From the NCBI GenBank assembly GCA_016716625.1, contig JADJVJ010000006.1:496001-560000 (forward strand): 64,000 bases of DNA. Direction: 5' to 3'. Source of the stretch: Nostocoides sp. Its GTDB lineage: Bacteria; Actinomycetota; Actinomycetes; Actinomycetales; Dermatophilaceae. The position numbers and the translations under genes are program-made. Within the stretch, counting starts at the first letter, position 1. Every line of letters starts with the position of its first letter. Positions 42,063-49,628 of the stretch are shown here, in pieces. The notes below the pieces were generated by a model. The model was not told where the DNA came from. It saw only the letters and a program-made list of their open reading frames with translations, and made no database searches.

Positions 42063-42758
42063 TCACGCGGTGTCGCGGACTCGTCCCCTCGGGCCGACCA
42101 GCAGCAGCCAGGCCAGCAGCAGGAGTTCACCGAACATGAACGGCAGCAGGACCTGCGCGTCAAGAACGCGGGCCGTGTCGGGCAGGGCGTCCAGCAGGTA
42201 GGCCGCCCCGGCGGCCGCTGTCCCACCGAGAACGAAAAGCGGAGCTCGGTTCAGTCGCAAGGCCGCGGTGAGCACGATCAGGTGGAGACCGAACACCAGC
42301 AGGCTGGCGCCCCACCAACTGTCGAAGCGGGCCACCGCTCCCGGGTTGTCAGAGGAGGACAGCAGCAGGCCCCCAGCCGCCACACCCTGAATGGCGCTAG
42401 CGGCCACCCGGGTTGCCGCGGCGATCGAGCCAGAGCGTGGCGCCCGGCGGCGCGTGAGCCGCCACAGGTAGTAGGCGACCACGACATCGAGGAGACTGAC
42501 GACGACGAACGTCGCGGCGCCGAGCCGCACTTGTCCCGCACCCGCGTCGGAGTGCACCAGAAGGGTCGCGGGGATGGCGAGCAGGGTCAGGGCCGCCAGC
42601 GCGTATCCGGCGCGCCGGGCTGCCCGGAGCCGAGGCGCCCTGGTCGAGCCCGGCACCGGCTCCCTGGTGGGGTAGGGCGGGAGCGCGAGCTTGGCGGTCG
42701 GCTGCGGTGCTTGGGGGGCGGCGGAGTCCATGATGTCGATCGTGTCGCTGTGCGCCAC
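42063..42758 (-). CDS. DUF4386-like membrane protein
   Basis: A 231-residue membrane protein with about six TM helices (residues about 48-66, 80-100, 116-136, 146-166, 172-192 and 205-222). The layout and LLDVVVAYYLW, FDSWWGASLLVFGLHLIVL segments fit DUF4386. Function unknown. GTG 42758 or ATG 42731 may be the start. Convergent with the DUF427 gene (10 bases between stops). Confidence 0.72.
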   Translation of the reverse strand: MAHSDTIDIMDSAAPQAPQPTAKLALPPYPTREPVPGSTRAPRLRAARRAGYALAALTLLAIPATLLVHSDAGAGQVRLGAATFVVVSLLDVVVAYYLWRLTRRRAPRSGSIAAATRVAASAIQGVAAGGLLLSSSDNPGAVARFDSWWGASLLVFGLHLIVLTAALRLNRAPLFVLGGTAAAGAAYLLDALPDTARVLDAQVLLPFMFGELLLLAWLLLVGPRGRVRDTA

Positions 42759-42867
42759 GGCCTGCTATGGGGGCTCACCCCGAGCCGTCCAGGGGTTTAC
42801 CCCGAACATCCCCGAGTCGGGGCCGTTCGTACGGTCCCCGGCCCTGGTCGGCCCATGGCGTCCGGCA

Positions 42868-42880
42868 TACAGTGGCGGGC
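42868..42880 (+). promoter_or_regulatory. Putative leaderless -10 for DUF4177 gene
   Basis: TACAGT at 42868-42873 within GGCATACAGT, seven bases before the ATG. Same decamer as at 31356-31365. Confidence 0.45.
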
Positions 42881-43081
42881 ATGGCATACCAGTACAAGGT
42901 CGTGGAGGTCCGCGAGGGTCTCATCGGCGGCAAGATGTCCGGGGACAAACTCGAGAAGATCCTCAACGAATGGGCGGGAAAGGGCTGGCAGCTCAAGGCC
43001 ATCACCGCATCCGAGGTCAAGGGCCGGATGGGTCCCGGCGGAGTGGAGGGCCTGCTCATCACCTTCGAGCGCGCCGTCTAG
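42881..43081 (+). CDS. Small DUF4177 protein (second)
   Basis: A 66-residue protein starting MAYQYKVVEVREG. The DUF4177 core is seen as LEKILNEWAGKGWQLKAITA, followed by a glycine turn and the strand GLLITFERAV. It is longer than the copy at 5036 and carries the KMSGDKLEKILNEWA form common in actinobacteria. Unknown function; monocistronic. Confidence 0.85.
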   Translation: MAYQYKVVEVREGLIGGKMSGDKLEKILNEWAGKGWQLKAITASEVKGRMGPGGVEGLLITFERAV

Positions 43082-43110
43082 CCACCGCACCTTTGAACGG
43101 CGGCCGCCGT

Positions 43111-43395
43111 CTACCCCCGCTCGATGACCGTCACCGTCGCCGTGATCCGATCCCCGAGATCGACCTCTTCGGCGCGTTGGACGACCACCTTTACCGGGAG
43201 CAGGTAGCGCCCGTCGCGAGGCATGAGCGAGGTCTCGAAGGTCGTATCGCCGATGGTTGCCCGCACGGCGATACACCCCCAGCCGTAACTGAGTTCGGGC
43301 CGCTCGCGCAGCTCGGTCGACTCCGCCTCCGGCAGGCGAAGGAAGACGTATGGCGCCGGGCCGCGCCACTCGATCACCTCACCGGAGAACCGCAT
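43111..43395 (-). CDS. DUF1905 protein
   Basis: A 94-residue DUF1905 beta-barrel domain, with FSGEVIEWRGPAPYVFLRLP at the start, GWGCIAVRATIGDTTFETSL in the middle and RYLLPVKVVVQRAE near the end. This domain often precedes a YdeI/OmpD-like module, which is absent here. ATG 43395 is preferred; a longer frame upstream runs toward tRNA-Ser. Function unknown. Confidence 0.85.
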   Translation of the reverse strand: MRFSGEVIEWRGPAPYVFLRLPEAESTELRERPELSYGWGCIAVRATIGDTTFETSLMPRDGRYLLPVKVVVQRAEEVDLGDRITATVTVIERG

Positions 43396-43503
43396 GCGCA
43401 CCTCGCCGAGTGTAGAGTCACGGCCCCTGTCCGCGGTCGACCGGCAAGCCCCTGGAACGCCTGAGTCGCGACACCATGTCAACGATGTCGCGACTCAGGA
43501 CAC

Positions 43504-43593
43504 TGGCGGTGGCGGTGGGATTTGAACCCACGGTGGACTTACGCCCACACACGCTTTCGAGGCGTGCTCCTTTGGCCGCTCGGACACGCCACC
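43504..43593 (-). tRNA. tRNA-Ser(CGA)
   Basis: Class II tRNA. Acceptor GGTGGCG/CGCCACC, anticodon stem CGCCT-side with loop CTCGAAA gives anticodon CGA (reads TCG). Long variable arm between the anticodon and T arms. CCA encoded at 43504-43506 (TGG on the plus strand). Confidence 0.95.
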
Positions 43594-43631
43594 GCCGACG
43601 AGAGTACCCGAGCGGGCCAGCCTCCTGGAAA

Positions 43632-44288
43632 TCAGATCGCGGGGGCGCCCTCTGCTCCTGAGGCGTCCTCGGCCTGCGCCTCACGAGCCCGTCGACGCAC
43701 GTGCCACACGACCAGTGAAGTGATCACGGCGAGCGCCACCAGGGTTGCGGATCCGCCCCCGAGCCACGCCGCGACCTTCTTGTAGGACATTCCGGCGAAG
43801 TAGCCACCGAGGACGACCACGAGCCCCCAGATGATCCCGCCAATGGCGTTCCACGGGAGGAAGACCCGGTACGGCATCTGCGACCATCCGGCGAGCGCGG
43901 GCATCACCGCCCGGAAGAAGGCGGTCCACCGGCCGAGGAGCACGGCCAGCCCACCCCGACGGCGCAACAGGTTCTGCGCTGAGTGGAGCTGCCGGGTTCG
44001 TTTGCGCAGCAGCGGGATGCGCAAAACCTGATCGCCGAAGACCTTACCGACCTCGTAGCCGACGCTGTCCCCGACGATGGCGGCAGCGATGACTCCGCAG
44101 GCCATCCAGCCCACCTCGGTGTGCCCCAGGCTCGCCGAGACGCCACCGAGGATGGCGACGGTCTCACCCGGAAAGACGAAACCGATGAAGATCGCGTCCT
44201 CCAGGAACACGACAGCGAAGGTGACCGCATAGATCAGCCAGGGCGGCTGGTCGAGGATCTGCCGGAGAAAGGACTCCACGCACGCCAT
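43632..44288 (-). CDS. DedA-family membrane protein
   Basis: A 218-residue DedA/SNARE-associated protein. FLEDAIFIGFVFPGETV (about 28-44) carries the conserved acidic residue and FxPGE motif; GRWTAFFRAVMPALAGWSQMP (about 118-138) is the conserved amphipathic helix with GR-x-T-x-x-R. DedA proteins act in membrane lipid (undecaprenyl phosphate or other lipid) flipping and proton-motive-force maintenance. Cytosolic Arg/Ala-rich tail. Downstream of tadA on the same strand (13 bases). Confidence 0.92.
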   Translation of the reverse strand: MACVESFLRQILDQPPWLIYAVTFAVVFLEDAIFIGFVFPGETVAILGGVSASLGHTEVGWMACGVIAAAIVGDSVGYEVGKVFGDQVLRIPLLRKRTRQLHSAQNLLRRRGGLAVLLGRWTAFFRAVMPALAGWSQMPYRVFLPWNAIGGIIWGLVVVLGGYFAGMSYKKVAAWLGGGSATLVALAVITSLVVWHVRRRAREAQAEDASGAEGAPAI

Positions 44289-44301
44289 TGTTCCATCGGT
44301 G

Positions 44302-44814
44302 TCAGTCCGCCGCGGACGCCCCCGGCAGGGGACCCGATCGGAAGAAGTCGCGCAGAACCCCGGCGCACTCCTCCTCCAGGATGCCCCCCAGCACCTCGAC
44401 CCGGTGATTGGCGCGGCGGTCGCGGACGAGGTCCCACACCGAACCGCAGGAGCCGAGCTTGTCGTCCCACGCCCCGAAGACCACCCGCTCCACGCGAGCC
44501 AGCATGAGCGCACCGGCGCACATGGGACACGGCTCGAGGGTGACCACGAGCGTGTGTCCCACCAGCCGCCAACCCTCCCCCGGGGTATGCCGTGCGCTCG
44601 CCTCGCGGAGCGCGACGACCTCCGCGTGGCCGAGCGGGTCACCGTCGCGCTCTCGCACGTTCCAGCCTTCACCGACGACGGCCCCGCCGGGATCGAGAAC
44701 CAGGGCGCCGACCGGAACGTCCCCATCACGACGGGCGATGTCGGCGAGGTCGAGGGCGCGGCGCATCGCGACGGCATACTGCTGCCCCGCCGGTGGACGC
44801 GAAGGGAAGGCCAC
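44302..44814 (-). CDS. tadA: tRNA adenosine(34) deaminase
   Basis: A 170-residue zinc deaminase converting A34 to inosine in tRNA-Arg(ACG). Zinc motifs HAEVVAL (about 61; His and catalytic Glu) and EPCPMCAG (about 95). GTG at 44814 gives a plausible N-terminus; ATG 44766 is an alternative. Divergent from upp, with 16 bases between starts, so the two promoters overlap. Confidence 0.9.
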   Translation of the reverse strand: MAFPSRPPAGQQYAVAMRRALDLADIARRDGDVPVGALVLDPGGAVVGEGWNVRERDGDPLGHAEVVALREASARHTPGEGWRLVGHTLVVTLEPCPMCAGALMLARVERVVFGAWDDKLGSCGSVWDLVRDRRANHRVEVLGGILEEECAGVLRDFFRSGPLPGASAAD

Positions 44815-44818
44815 GCGG

Positions 44819-44830
44819 TAAGTTTCGCCT
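44819..44830 (+). promoter_or_regulatory. Putative leaderless -10 for upp
   Basis: TAAGTT at 44819-44824 is six bases upstream of the upp ATG. Only 16 bases separate upp and tadA starts. Confidence 0.4.
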
Positions 44831-45469
44831 ATGCGCGTCCACGTTGCCGACCACCCGCTCATCGCCCACAAGCTGACCTACCTGCGGGAGAAGTCCACGG
44901 ACAGCCCGACCTTCCGTCGGCTCGCCGAGGAACTCATGACGCTGCTCGCCTACGAGGCGACCCGGGAGGTGCGGGTCGAGCCCTTTGACATCGAGACCCC
45001 GGTTGCCCGCACCCGGGGAATCAAACTCGCCCGTCCCAAGCCGCTCATCGTCCCCATCCTGAGGGCGGGGCTCGGCATGCTCGAGGGCATGGTCCGGCTG
45101 CTGCCGAGTGCCGAGGTCGGCTTCCTCGGGATGATCCGCAACGAGGAGACTCTCGAGGCGACGACGTACGCCAACCGGCTGCCCGACGACCTGTCCGGGC
45201 GTCAGGTCTTCCTCCTCGACCCGATGCTCGCCACCGGCGGTTCGCTGGTCATGGCCATCGAGTACCTCGCCGGGCTCGGCGCCCGCGACATCACCGCGGT
45301 GACCCTGCTGTCCGCACCGGAGGGCATTGCGCACGTGCGCACCGAGGCCGACAAGCTCAACATCCCGGTCACCCTGGTCACCGGCGCCATCGACGAGCGG
45401 CTCAACGAGCACGGCTATATCGTTCCCGGGCTCGGGGATGCCGGAGACCGGCTCTACGGCAGCGTCTGA
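44831..45469 (+). CDS. upp: Uracil phosphoribosyltransferase
   Basis: A 212-residue pyrimidine salvage enzyme making UMP from uracil and PRPP. PRPP-binding loop LLDPMLATGGS near 128-138; PILRAGLGMLEGM (about 76-88) and the C-terminal uracil-binding YIVPGLGDAGDRLYG (about 196-210) are intact. Full length. Confidence 0.97.
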   Translation: MRVHVADHPLIAHKLTYLREKSTDSPTFRRLAEELMTLLAYEATREVRVEPFDIETPVARTRGIKLARPKPLIVPILRAGLGMLEGMVRLLPSAEVGFLGMIRNEETLEATTYANRLPDDLSGRQVFLLDPMLATGGSLVMAIEYLAGLGARDITAVTLLSAPEGIAHVRTEADKLNIPVTLVTGAIDERLNEHGYIVPGLGDAGDRLYGSV

Positions 45470-45640
45470 GCCACCCGGTCAACCGGCTCGGATGACGGCG
45501 ACATCGGCGACGGGGCGGCGCCTGTCCGGGTCGACACGCCCGCGTGCGTCGCCTCACGCGTCACATGAGCACCATAAGGCACACTCGTTCGCAGAGGTGT
45601 GCACCCGGCGCACCGATGAAGCCTGTGTGGAGGACCTGAG

Positions 45641-45811
45641 ATGCCCCCGGTCAAAAAGATCGCGATGTGGCTGCTCGTCGTCTTCCTGCTCTACGCCATC
45701 CTGACCTCCCCGGAGTCCGCGGCGAATATCTTCCGCTCGGCCTGGCAGGTCATCACCAATGGCCTGGGCAACATCGCGGACTTCTTCGACTCCCTGATCA
45801 ACCGGGGCTGA
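45641..45811 (+). CDS. Small membrane peptide
   Basis: A 56-residue protein: MPPVKKIAMWLLVVFLLYAI begins with a basic cap and one TM helix, followed by an amphipathic segment with NIFRSAWQVITNGLGNIADF. It lies three bases upstream of the PH-domain gene and is almost certainly cotranscribed. Similar small proteins precede PH-domain proteins in other actinobacteria. Function unknown. The upstream 171 bases (45470-45640) contain no other gene. Confidence 0.75.
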   Translation: MPPVKKIAMWLLVVFLLYAILTSPESAANIFRSAWQVITNGLGNIADFFDSLINRG

Positions 45812-45814
45812 CCA

Positions 45815-46741
45815 ATGGTCGGCGTGGCTCGTCGGGGCCCCCGGCTGCATCGAGAGCTCCGCAAGTACATTGTCGACGGCGAGTGCGTCGTTCTCGCCGT
45901 GCGTCGGCACTGGTTCTCGATGATCCACGAGATCGCCTATGCGGCAACGGCCCTCGTCGTCGCCGCCGTTGTCGACATTGCCGCACCCCCGACCCCCGGC
46001 GGCAAACTGCTCTCCGACGTCACGCTTGCGGCGGTGCTTGCCGCCGCGCTCTGGCTGATCTGGAAGTTCCTCAACTGGCGCAACGAGTATTTCGTCGCCA
46101 CCGACAAGCGCTTCCTGCTCTTCTACGGCTTCATCCGGCGCAAGGTCGCCATGATGCCGCTCATCAAGGTCACCGACCTCACCTTCGACCGCCCGCTGCT
46201 CGGACGCCTCCTCGGCTACGGCCACTTCATCCTCGAGTCCGCGGGACACGACCAGGCCCTCGCCCAGATCGGGATGATCCCGCACGCCGACGAGAACTAC
46301 CGGCTCATCTGCGAGCAGCTCTTCGGTGACGCCCATGACGTCGACCCCGAGGACCAGGGTTGGTACCGGGACGAGGGCCCTTCCGATGGGCGGCCAGGCG
46401 ACGGCGACGGCGGCGGCTGGGGTGGGGGCGGCTGGGGCTGGTGGCGCCGCGGCGGGCCGGCCGGGTCCACTCCCGGAGGCCGGGACCCGCACGCCGTCGA
46501 TGAATGGAATGCCGAGGTGTATGCCGCCCGGCACAACGCCGTCGACCACCGACGCGGAAACCGAGGCGTGAGCGGGGACCAGGGCGGAGTCGAGTCGTGG
46601 TACCACAGCGACCAGCGCACAGCTCGCCGATCGCACGCCACGGGCGCATCCGCGGGGAACCACGGGGACCATGGGGCTGGGAACGCGCGGGACACCCCGG
46701 ACACGGGCGAACTGCTCTACGTCCCGCGCGAGTGGACCTGA
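45815..46741 (+). CDS. Membrane PH-domain protein with Gly/Asp-rich tail
   Basis: A 308-residue protein. Two TM helices (about 44-62 and 68-86) precede a bacterial PH-like domain (about 88-160: NEYFVATDKRFLLFYGFIRRKVAMMPLIKVTDL; LESAGHDQALAQIGMI). After residue 175 the chain is a low-complexity tail rich in Gly, Asp, Trp and Arg. Bacterial YdbS/PH2 proteins have no agreed function. Cotranscribed with the 56-residue peptide. Confidence 0.82.
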   Translation: MVGVARRGPRLHRELRKYIVDGECVVLAVRRHWFSMIHEIAYAATALVVAAVVDIAAPPTPGGKLLSDVTLAAVLAAALWLIWKFLNWRNEYFVATDKRFLLFYGFIRRKVAMMPLIKVTDLTFDRPLLGRLLGYGHFILESAGHDQALAQIGMIPHADENYRLICEQLFGDAHDVDPEDQGWYRDEGPSDGRPGDGDGGGWGGGGWGWWRRGGPAGSTPGGRDPHAVDEWNAEVYAARHNAVDHRRGNRGVSGDQGGVESWYHSDQRTARRSHATGASAGNHGDHGAGNARDTPDTGELLYVPREWT

Positions 46742-46893
46742 CCGGCTGCTTCCCTCTCCGCGACCATACCTGTTGGCCTATGGGCCATGCTGCGAAGTGG
46801 TCTCGGGATGCCGTACCCGCCGGTATCTACTAGCGTCGCAGTCTTCACGGGAACATCGACACCAGCGGCACCACCGGCCCGAGAGGACTCCCG

Positions 46894-48387
46894 ATGTCGA
46901 TCATGCGGACCAAGACCATTGAGCAGACCCTCCGCGAGGGCGACGAGCCGGAGTACCAGCTCAAGAAGCAGCTCACCGCGCTCGACCTCACCGTGTTCGG
47001 TGTCGGGGTCGTCATCGGAGCCGGCATCTTCACCGTGGCCGGGCGGGCCGCGCATGACCTTGCGGGCCCGGCGGTCATCGTCTCCTTCGTCGTCGCCGCG
47101 GTGTGCTGTGGTCTGGCCGCCCTCTGCTATGCCGAGTTCGCTTCCTCGATCCCGGTCAGCGGATCGGCATACACCTTCTCCTACGCCTCGCTCGGGGAAA
47201 TTGTTGCCTGGATCATCGGCTGGGACCTCCTCCTCGAACTCATGCTCGGCGCCTCGGTGGTGGCCCAGGGCTGGTCGGCCTACCTCGGGGTGTTCCTCGA
47301 CCGGCTCGGGGTGAGCATCCCGGAAGCCGTTGCCTACGGGTCGAGCTTCGACCTGCCCGCGTTCGTCCTCGTCGCTATCCTCACCGTCCTGGTGAGCATC
47401 GGGATCAAGGAGTCGATGCGGGTCAATCTCGCGCTCGTCGCGCTCAAGGTCTTCATCGTCCTCTTCGTCATCTTCGCCGGGGTGGGCTACGTCAACACCG
47501 CGAACTACACCCCCTTCATCCCCGATGCGGCTCCGGTCGAGGCCAAGACGACGTGGAAGGCCCCGCTCATCGAGACGGTGTTCGGCCTCAGCCCCACGGC
47601 ATACGGGGTTACCGGGATCCTCGCCGGGGCCTCGCTGGTGTTCTTCGCCTACATCGGGTTCGACGTCGTCGCGACGACCGCGGAGGAAGCCAAGAACCCC
47701 GCCCGGGACCTGCCGCGCGGCATCCTCGGTTCGCTGCTCATTTGCACGGTCCTCTACTGCGCCACGGCACTGGTTATGACCGGGATGGTGCGCTACGACA
47801 AGCTGAGTTCGGAGGCGTCGCTCGCGAAGATCTTCACCGATGTCGGCAAACCCGAGTTTGCGACCCTCATTTCGGCCGGTGCGGTGGCGGGGCTCACCAC
47901 AGTCGTCATGACCCTGCTCATCGGAACCTCGCGGGTGCTCTTCGCGATGTCGCGCGACTGGCTGCTACCCGCCTCGTGGGGCCGAATCAACCGCCGCACC
48001 GGCACGCCGCTGAAGATCACCATCGGCGTCGGCATCTTTGTCGCCCTCGTTGCCGCCCTGACCCCGGTCGGGGAGCTCGAGTACATGATCAACATCGGCA
48101 CACTCACGGCGTTCTTCCTGGTCTCCATCGCGGTGCCGGCGCTGCGCCGACGTCGCCCGGACTTCAAGCGGTCGTTCGTCGTGCCATTCAGCCCGTTCCT
48201 GCCGTACCTCTCCGCGGCGATCTGCGCCTACCTCATGCTCACGCTCCCGTTGGAGACCTGGGTGCGTTTCCTGGTGTGGATGGCCTTGGGGTTCATCATC
48301 TACTTCGCCTACGGCTACAAGCGGTCGCGGCTTTCGGGCAACCCCAACCCCGACACCGACGCCCTCCCCTCCCTGACCTCAACCTAG
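46894..48387 (+). CDS. APC-family amino acid permease
   Basis: A 497-residue permease with 12 predicted TM helices. The first helix carries GVGVVIGAGIFTVAG (about 37-51), the substrate-binding GAGIF loop of the APC family; SLVFFAYIGFDVVATTAEEAKNP (about 247-269) is the conserved helix 6 region of cationic amino acid transporters (CAT-like). Arg/Lys or other amino acids may be the substrate. RBS GAGAGGA is seven bases upstream. Followed by a hairpin at 48431. Confidence 0.92.
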   Translation: MSIMRTKTIEQTLREGDEPEYQLKKQLTALDLTVFGVGVVIGAGIFTVAGRAAHDLAGPAVIVSFVVAAVCCGLAALCYAEFASSIPVSGSAYTFSYASLGEIVAWIIGWDLLLELMLGASVVAQGWSAYLGVFLDRLGVSIPEAVAYGSSFDLPAFVLVAILTVLVSIGIKESMRVNLALVALKVFIVLFVIFAGVGYVNTANYTPFIPDAAPVEAKTTWKAPLIETVFGLSPTAYGVTGILAGASLVFFAYIGFDVVATTAEEAKNPARDLPRGILGSLLICTVLYCATALVMTGMVRYDKLSSEASLAKIFTDVGKPEFATLISAGAVAGLTTVVMTLLIGTSRVLFAMSRDWLLPASWGRINRRTGTPLKITIGVGIFVALVAALTPVGELEYMINIGTLTAFFLVSIAVPALRRRRPDFKRSFVVPFSPFLPYLSAAICAYLMLTLPLETWVRFLVWMALGFIIYFAYGYKRSRLSGNPNPDTDALPSLTST

Positions 48388-48430
48388 ACCCCGCCCCGCG
48401 CCTCGACTTTCCCGCCCCATGCCCTTTTGT

Positions 48431-48466
48431 CCGGGTTGGGGTCGCTTGGAGGCGGCCCCAACCCGG
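48431..48466. terminator. G/C-rich terminator hairpin (upstream of DUF559 gene)
   Basis: CCGGGTTGGGGTCGC (48431-48445) pairs with GCGGCCCCAACCCGG (48452-48466), with one G-T wobble. It ends the permease transcript. The core GGTTGGGG/CCCCAACC recurs in the hairpin at 49554-49607. Confidence 0.8.
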
Positions 48467-48529
48467 AATTTGTCTCCCCAAGTTGCGCGGTAGCAGCGGT
48501 TTCCACGGGTGGCGGCTGCGTCCATCAGC

Positions 48530-48565
48530 GGCGTGGCCATCCACAGGGGGCGTGGTCATCCACAC
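48530..48565. promoter_or_regulatory. Tandem CATCCACA repeats upstream of DUF559 gene
   Basis: GGCGTGGCCATCCACA (48530-48545) and GGCGTGGTCATCCACA (48549-48564) are direct repeats with 15 of 16 matches and 19-bp period. The TCATCCACA end is one base from the DnaA-box TTATCCACA. They lie 54 bases before the ATG and may be a regulatory site. Confidence 0.5.
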
Positions 48566-48617
48566 CCGGCCGCACCACCCTTGCCTAGGCCTCGCGCGTC
48601 CCGGCACGGTACCCGGC

Positions 48618-49535
48618 ATGACGATCCTTGACCCCGCACTTCTCGAGCTTGCCGCGACGCAAGGCTCGATGCTCACAACCCGGCAGGCCCGAAGCCTCGG
48701 CATGGGACCGTACCTGCTCGAGCGGCTCGTCGCCGAGCATGTCCTCCAGCACCCCACCCGCGGCCTGTATGCCGTGACCGCCCTCCGCGCGACGGACCCG
48801 GAGGGCGCCCACCGCCAGCTCTGCACAGGCGCGCTGCTTCTCTACCCGGACGCAGTCCTCTCCGGCGTCAGCGCGGTGATCGCTCATGGCCTCCCGGTGT
48901 GGGGCGTCGACCTGTCCCGGCCCGTGCTGCGGCGCCCCGTCGACCGCGCGCGGGGGGCACACGGCATACGGATCAGAAAGCGCTCCACCGAAAGCGTGGA
49001 GACCGCCATCGGGCCGGCGGTCCCGGTCGACCTCGCCCTCGTCGAGAACGCCATCGACAACGGCCAGGTCCAGGGAGTATGCAGCGCCGACGCCGCCCTC
49101 CACCTGGGCCTGGTCTCCGCCGAGGACCTCCAGTCACGGGTGGCCTCGGTGGGCTCGTGGCCGCGGTCAAGCCGCGCCCGCAGCATGGTCGCCTACGTCG
49201 ACGGCCGCTCCGAGTCCATCGGCGAGTCGCGCGCCCGAGTCATCCTCGTGGGCGGCGGGTTGGCGCTCGTGCCGCAGGTAACGATCCGTAAGCGGGGCAC
49301 TCTGCCGGCCATCCGGGTCGACTTCCTGGTCGAGGGGACGAAGGTGGTCATCGAGTTCGACGGAAAGGTCAAGTATGCCGGCGGGGATGGGCGAACCCTG
49401 TGGGAGGAGAAGCGCCGCGAGGACCGCCTCCGACGGCTTGGGTACACCGTGGTCCGGATCGCCTGGTCCGATCTGGAGAACCCGGGACGGCTCATCGCGA
49501 TCGTTCGCAAAGCCCTTCGCTCTGCTGCGGCGTAA
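48618..49535 (+). CDS. AbiEi-like/DUF559 protein
   Basis: A 305-residue protein. The N-terminal part (about 5-60: MLTTRQARSLGMG, VLQHPTRGLYAV) is an AbiEi-type winged helix of type IV antitoxins. The C-terminal part (about 215-300) is DUF559, a Vsr/restriction-endonuclease-like fold: VDFLVEGTKVVIEFDGKVKY with D-x-E-x-D-x-K residues near 245-264, and LRRLGYTVVRIAWSDL. No AbiEii nucleotidyltransferase toxin is adjacent, so a classical Abi pair is not present. The gene is flanked by two related hairpins. It may be a defence or selfish nuclease; function unproved. Confidence 0.8.
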   Translation: MTILDPALLELAATQGSMLTTRQARSLGMGPYLLERLVAEHVLQHPTRGLYAVTALRATDPEGAHRQLCTGALLLYPDAVLSGVSAVIAHGLPVWGVDLSRPVLRRPVDRARGAHGIRIRKRSTESVETAIGPAVPVDLALVENAIDNGQVQGVCSADAALHLGLVSAEDLQSRVASVGSWPRSSRARSMVAYVDGRSESIGESRARVILVGGGLALVPQVTIRKRGTLPAIRVDFLVEGTKVVIEFDGKVKYAGGDGRTLWEEKRREDRLRRLGYTVVRIAWSDLENPGRLIAIVRKALRSAAA

Positions 49536-49553
49536 CCCGTCATGAGCTTGGTG

Positions 49554-49607
49554 CCGGAAGGTGGGGGTTGGGGCCGCGGGTACGCGGCCCCAACCCCCAC
49601 CTTCCGG
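49554..49607. terminator. Perfect 25-bp stem terminator hairpin
   Basis: Arms 49554-49578 and 49583-49607 are exact reverse complements (25 bp) around a 4-base loop GGTA. It sits between convergent DUF559 and pntB genes, 21 bases from the pntB stop, and can terminate both. The arm contains GGTTGGGGCCGCG, shared with the hairpin at 48431. Confidence 0.88.
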
Positions 49608-49628
49608 CATGGGGAGAGAAAGTCGAGG

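Noticed and set aside
45470..45640. Possible riboswitch or small RNA in the gap after upp
   Set aside because: No conserved aptamer pattern or strong stem-loop was seen.
47103..49535. 810-residue frame that appears to fuse permease region to DUF559
   Set aside because: The first part is out of frame with the permease; the real DUF559 start is ATG 48618 after a terminator.
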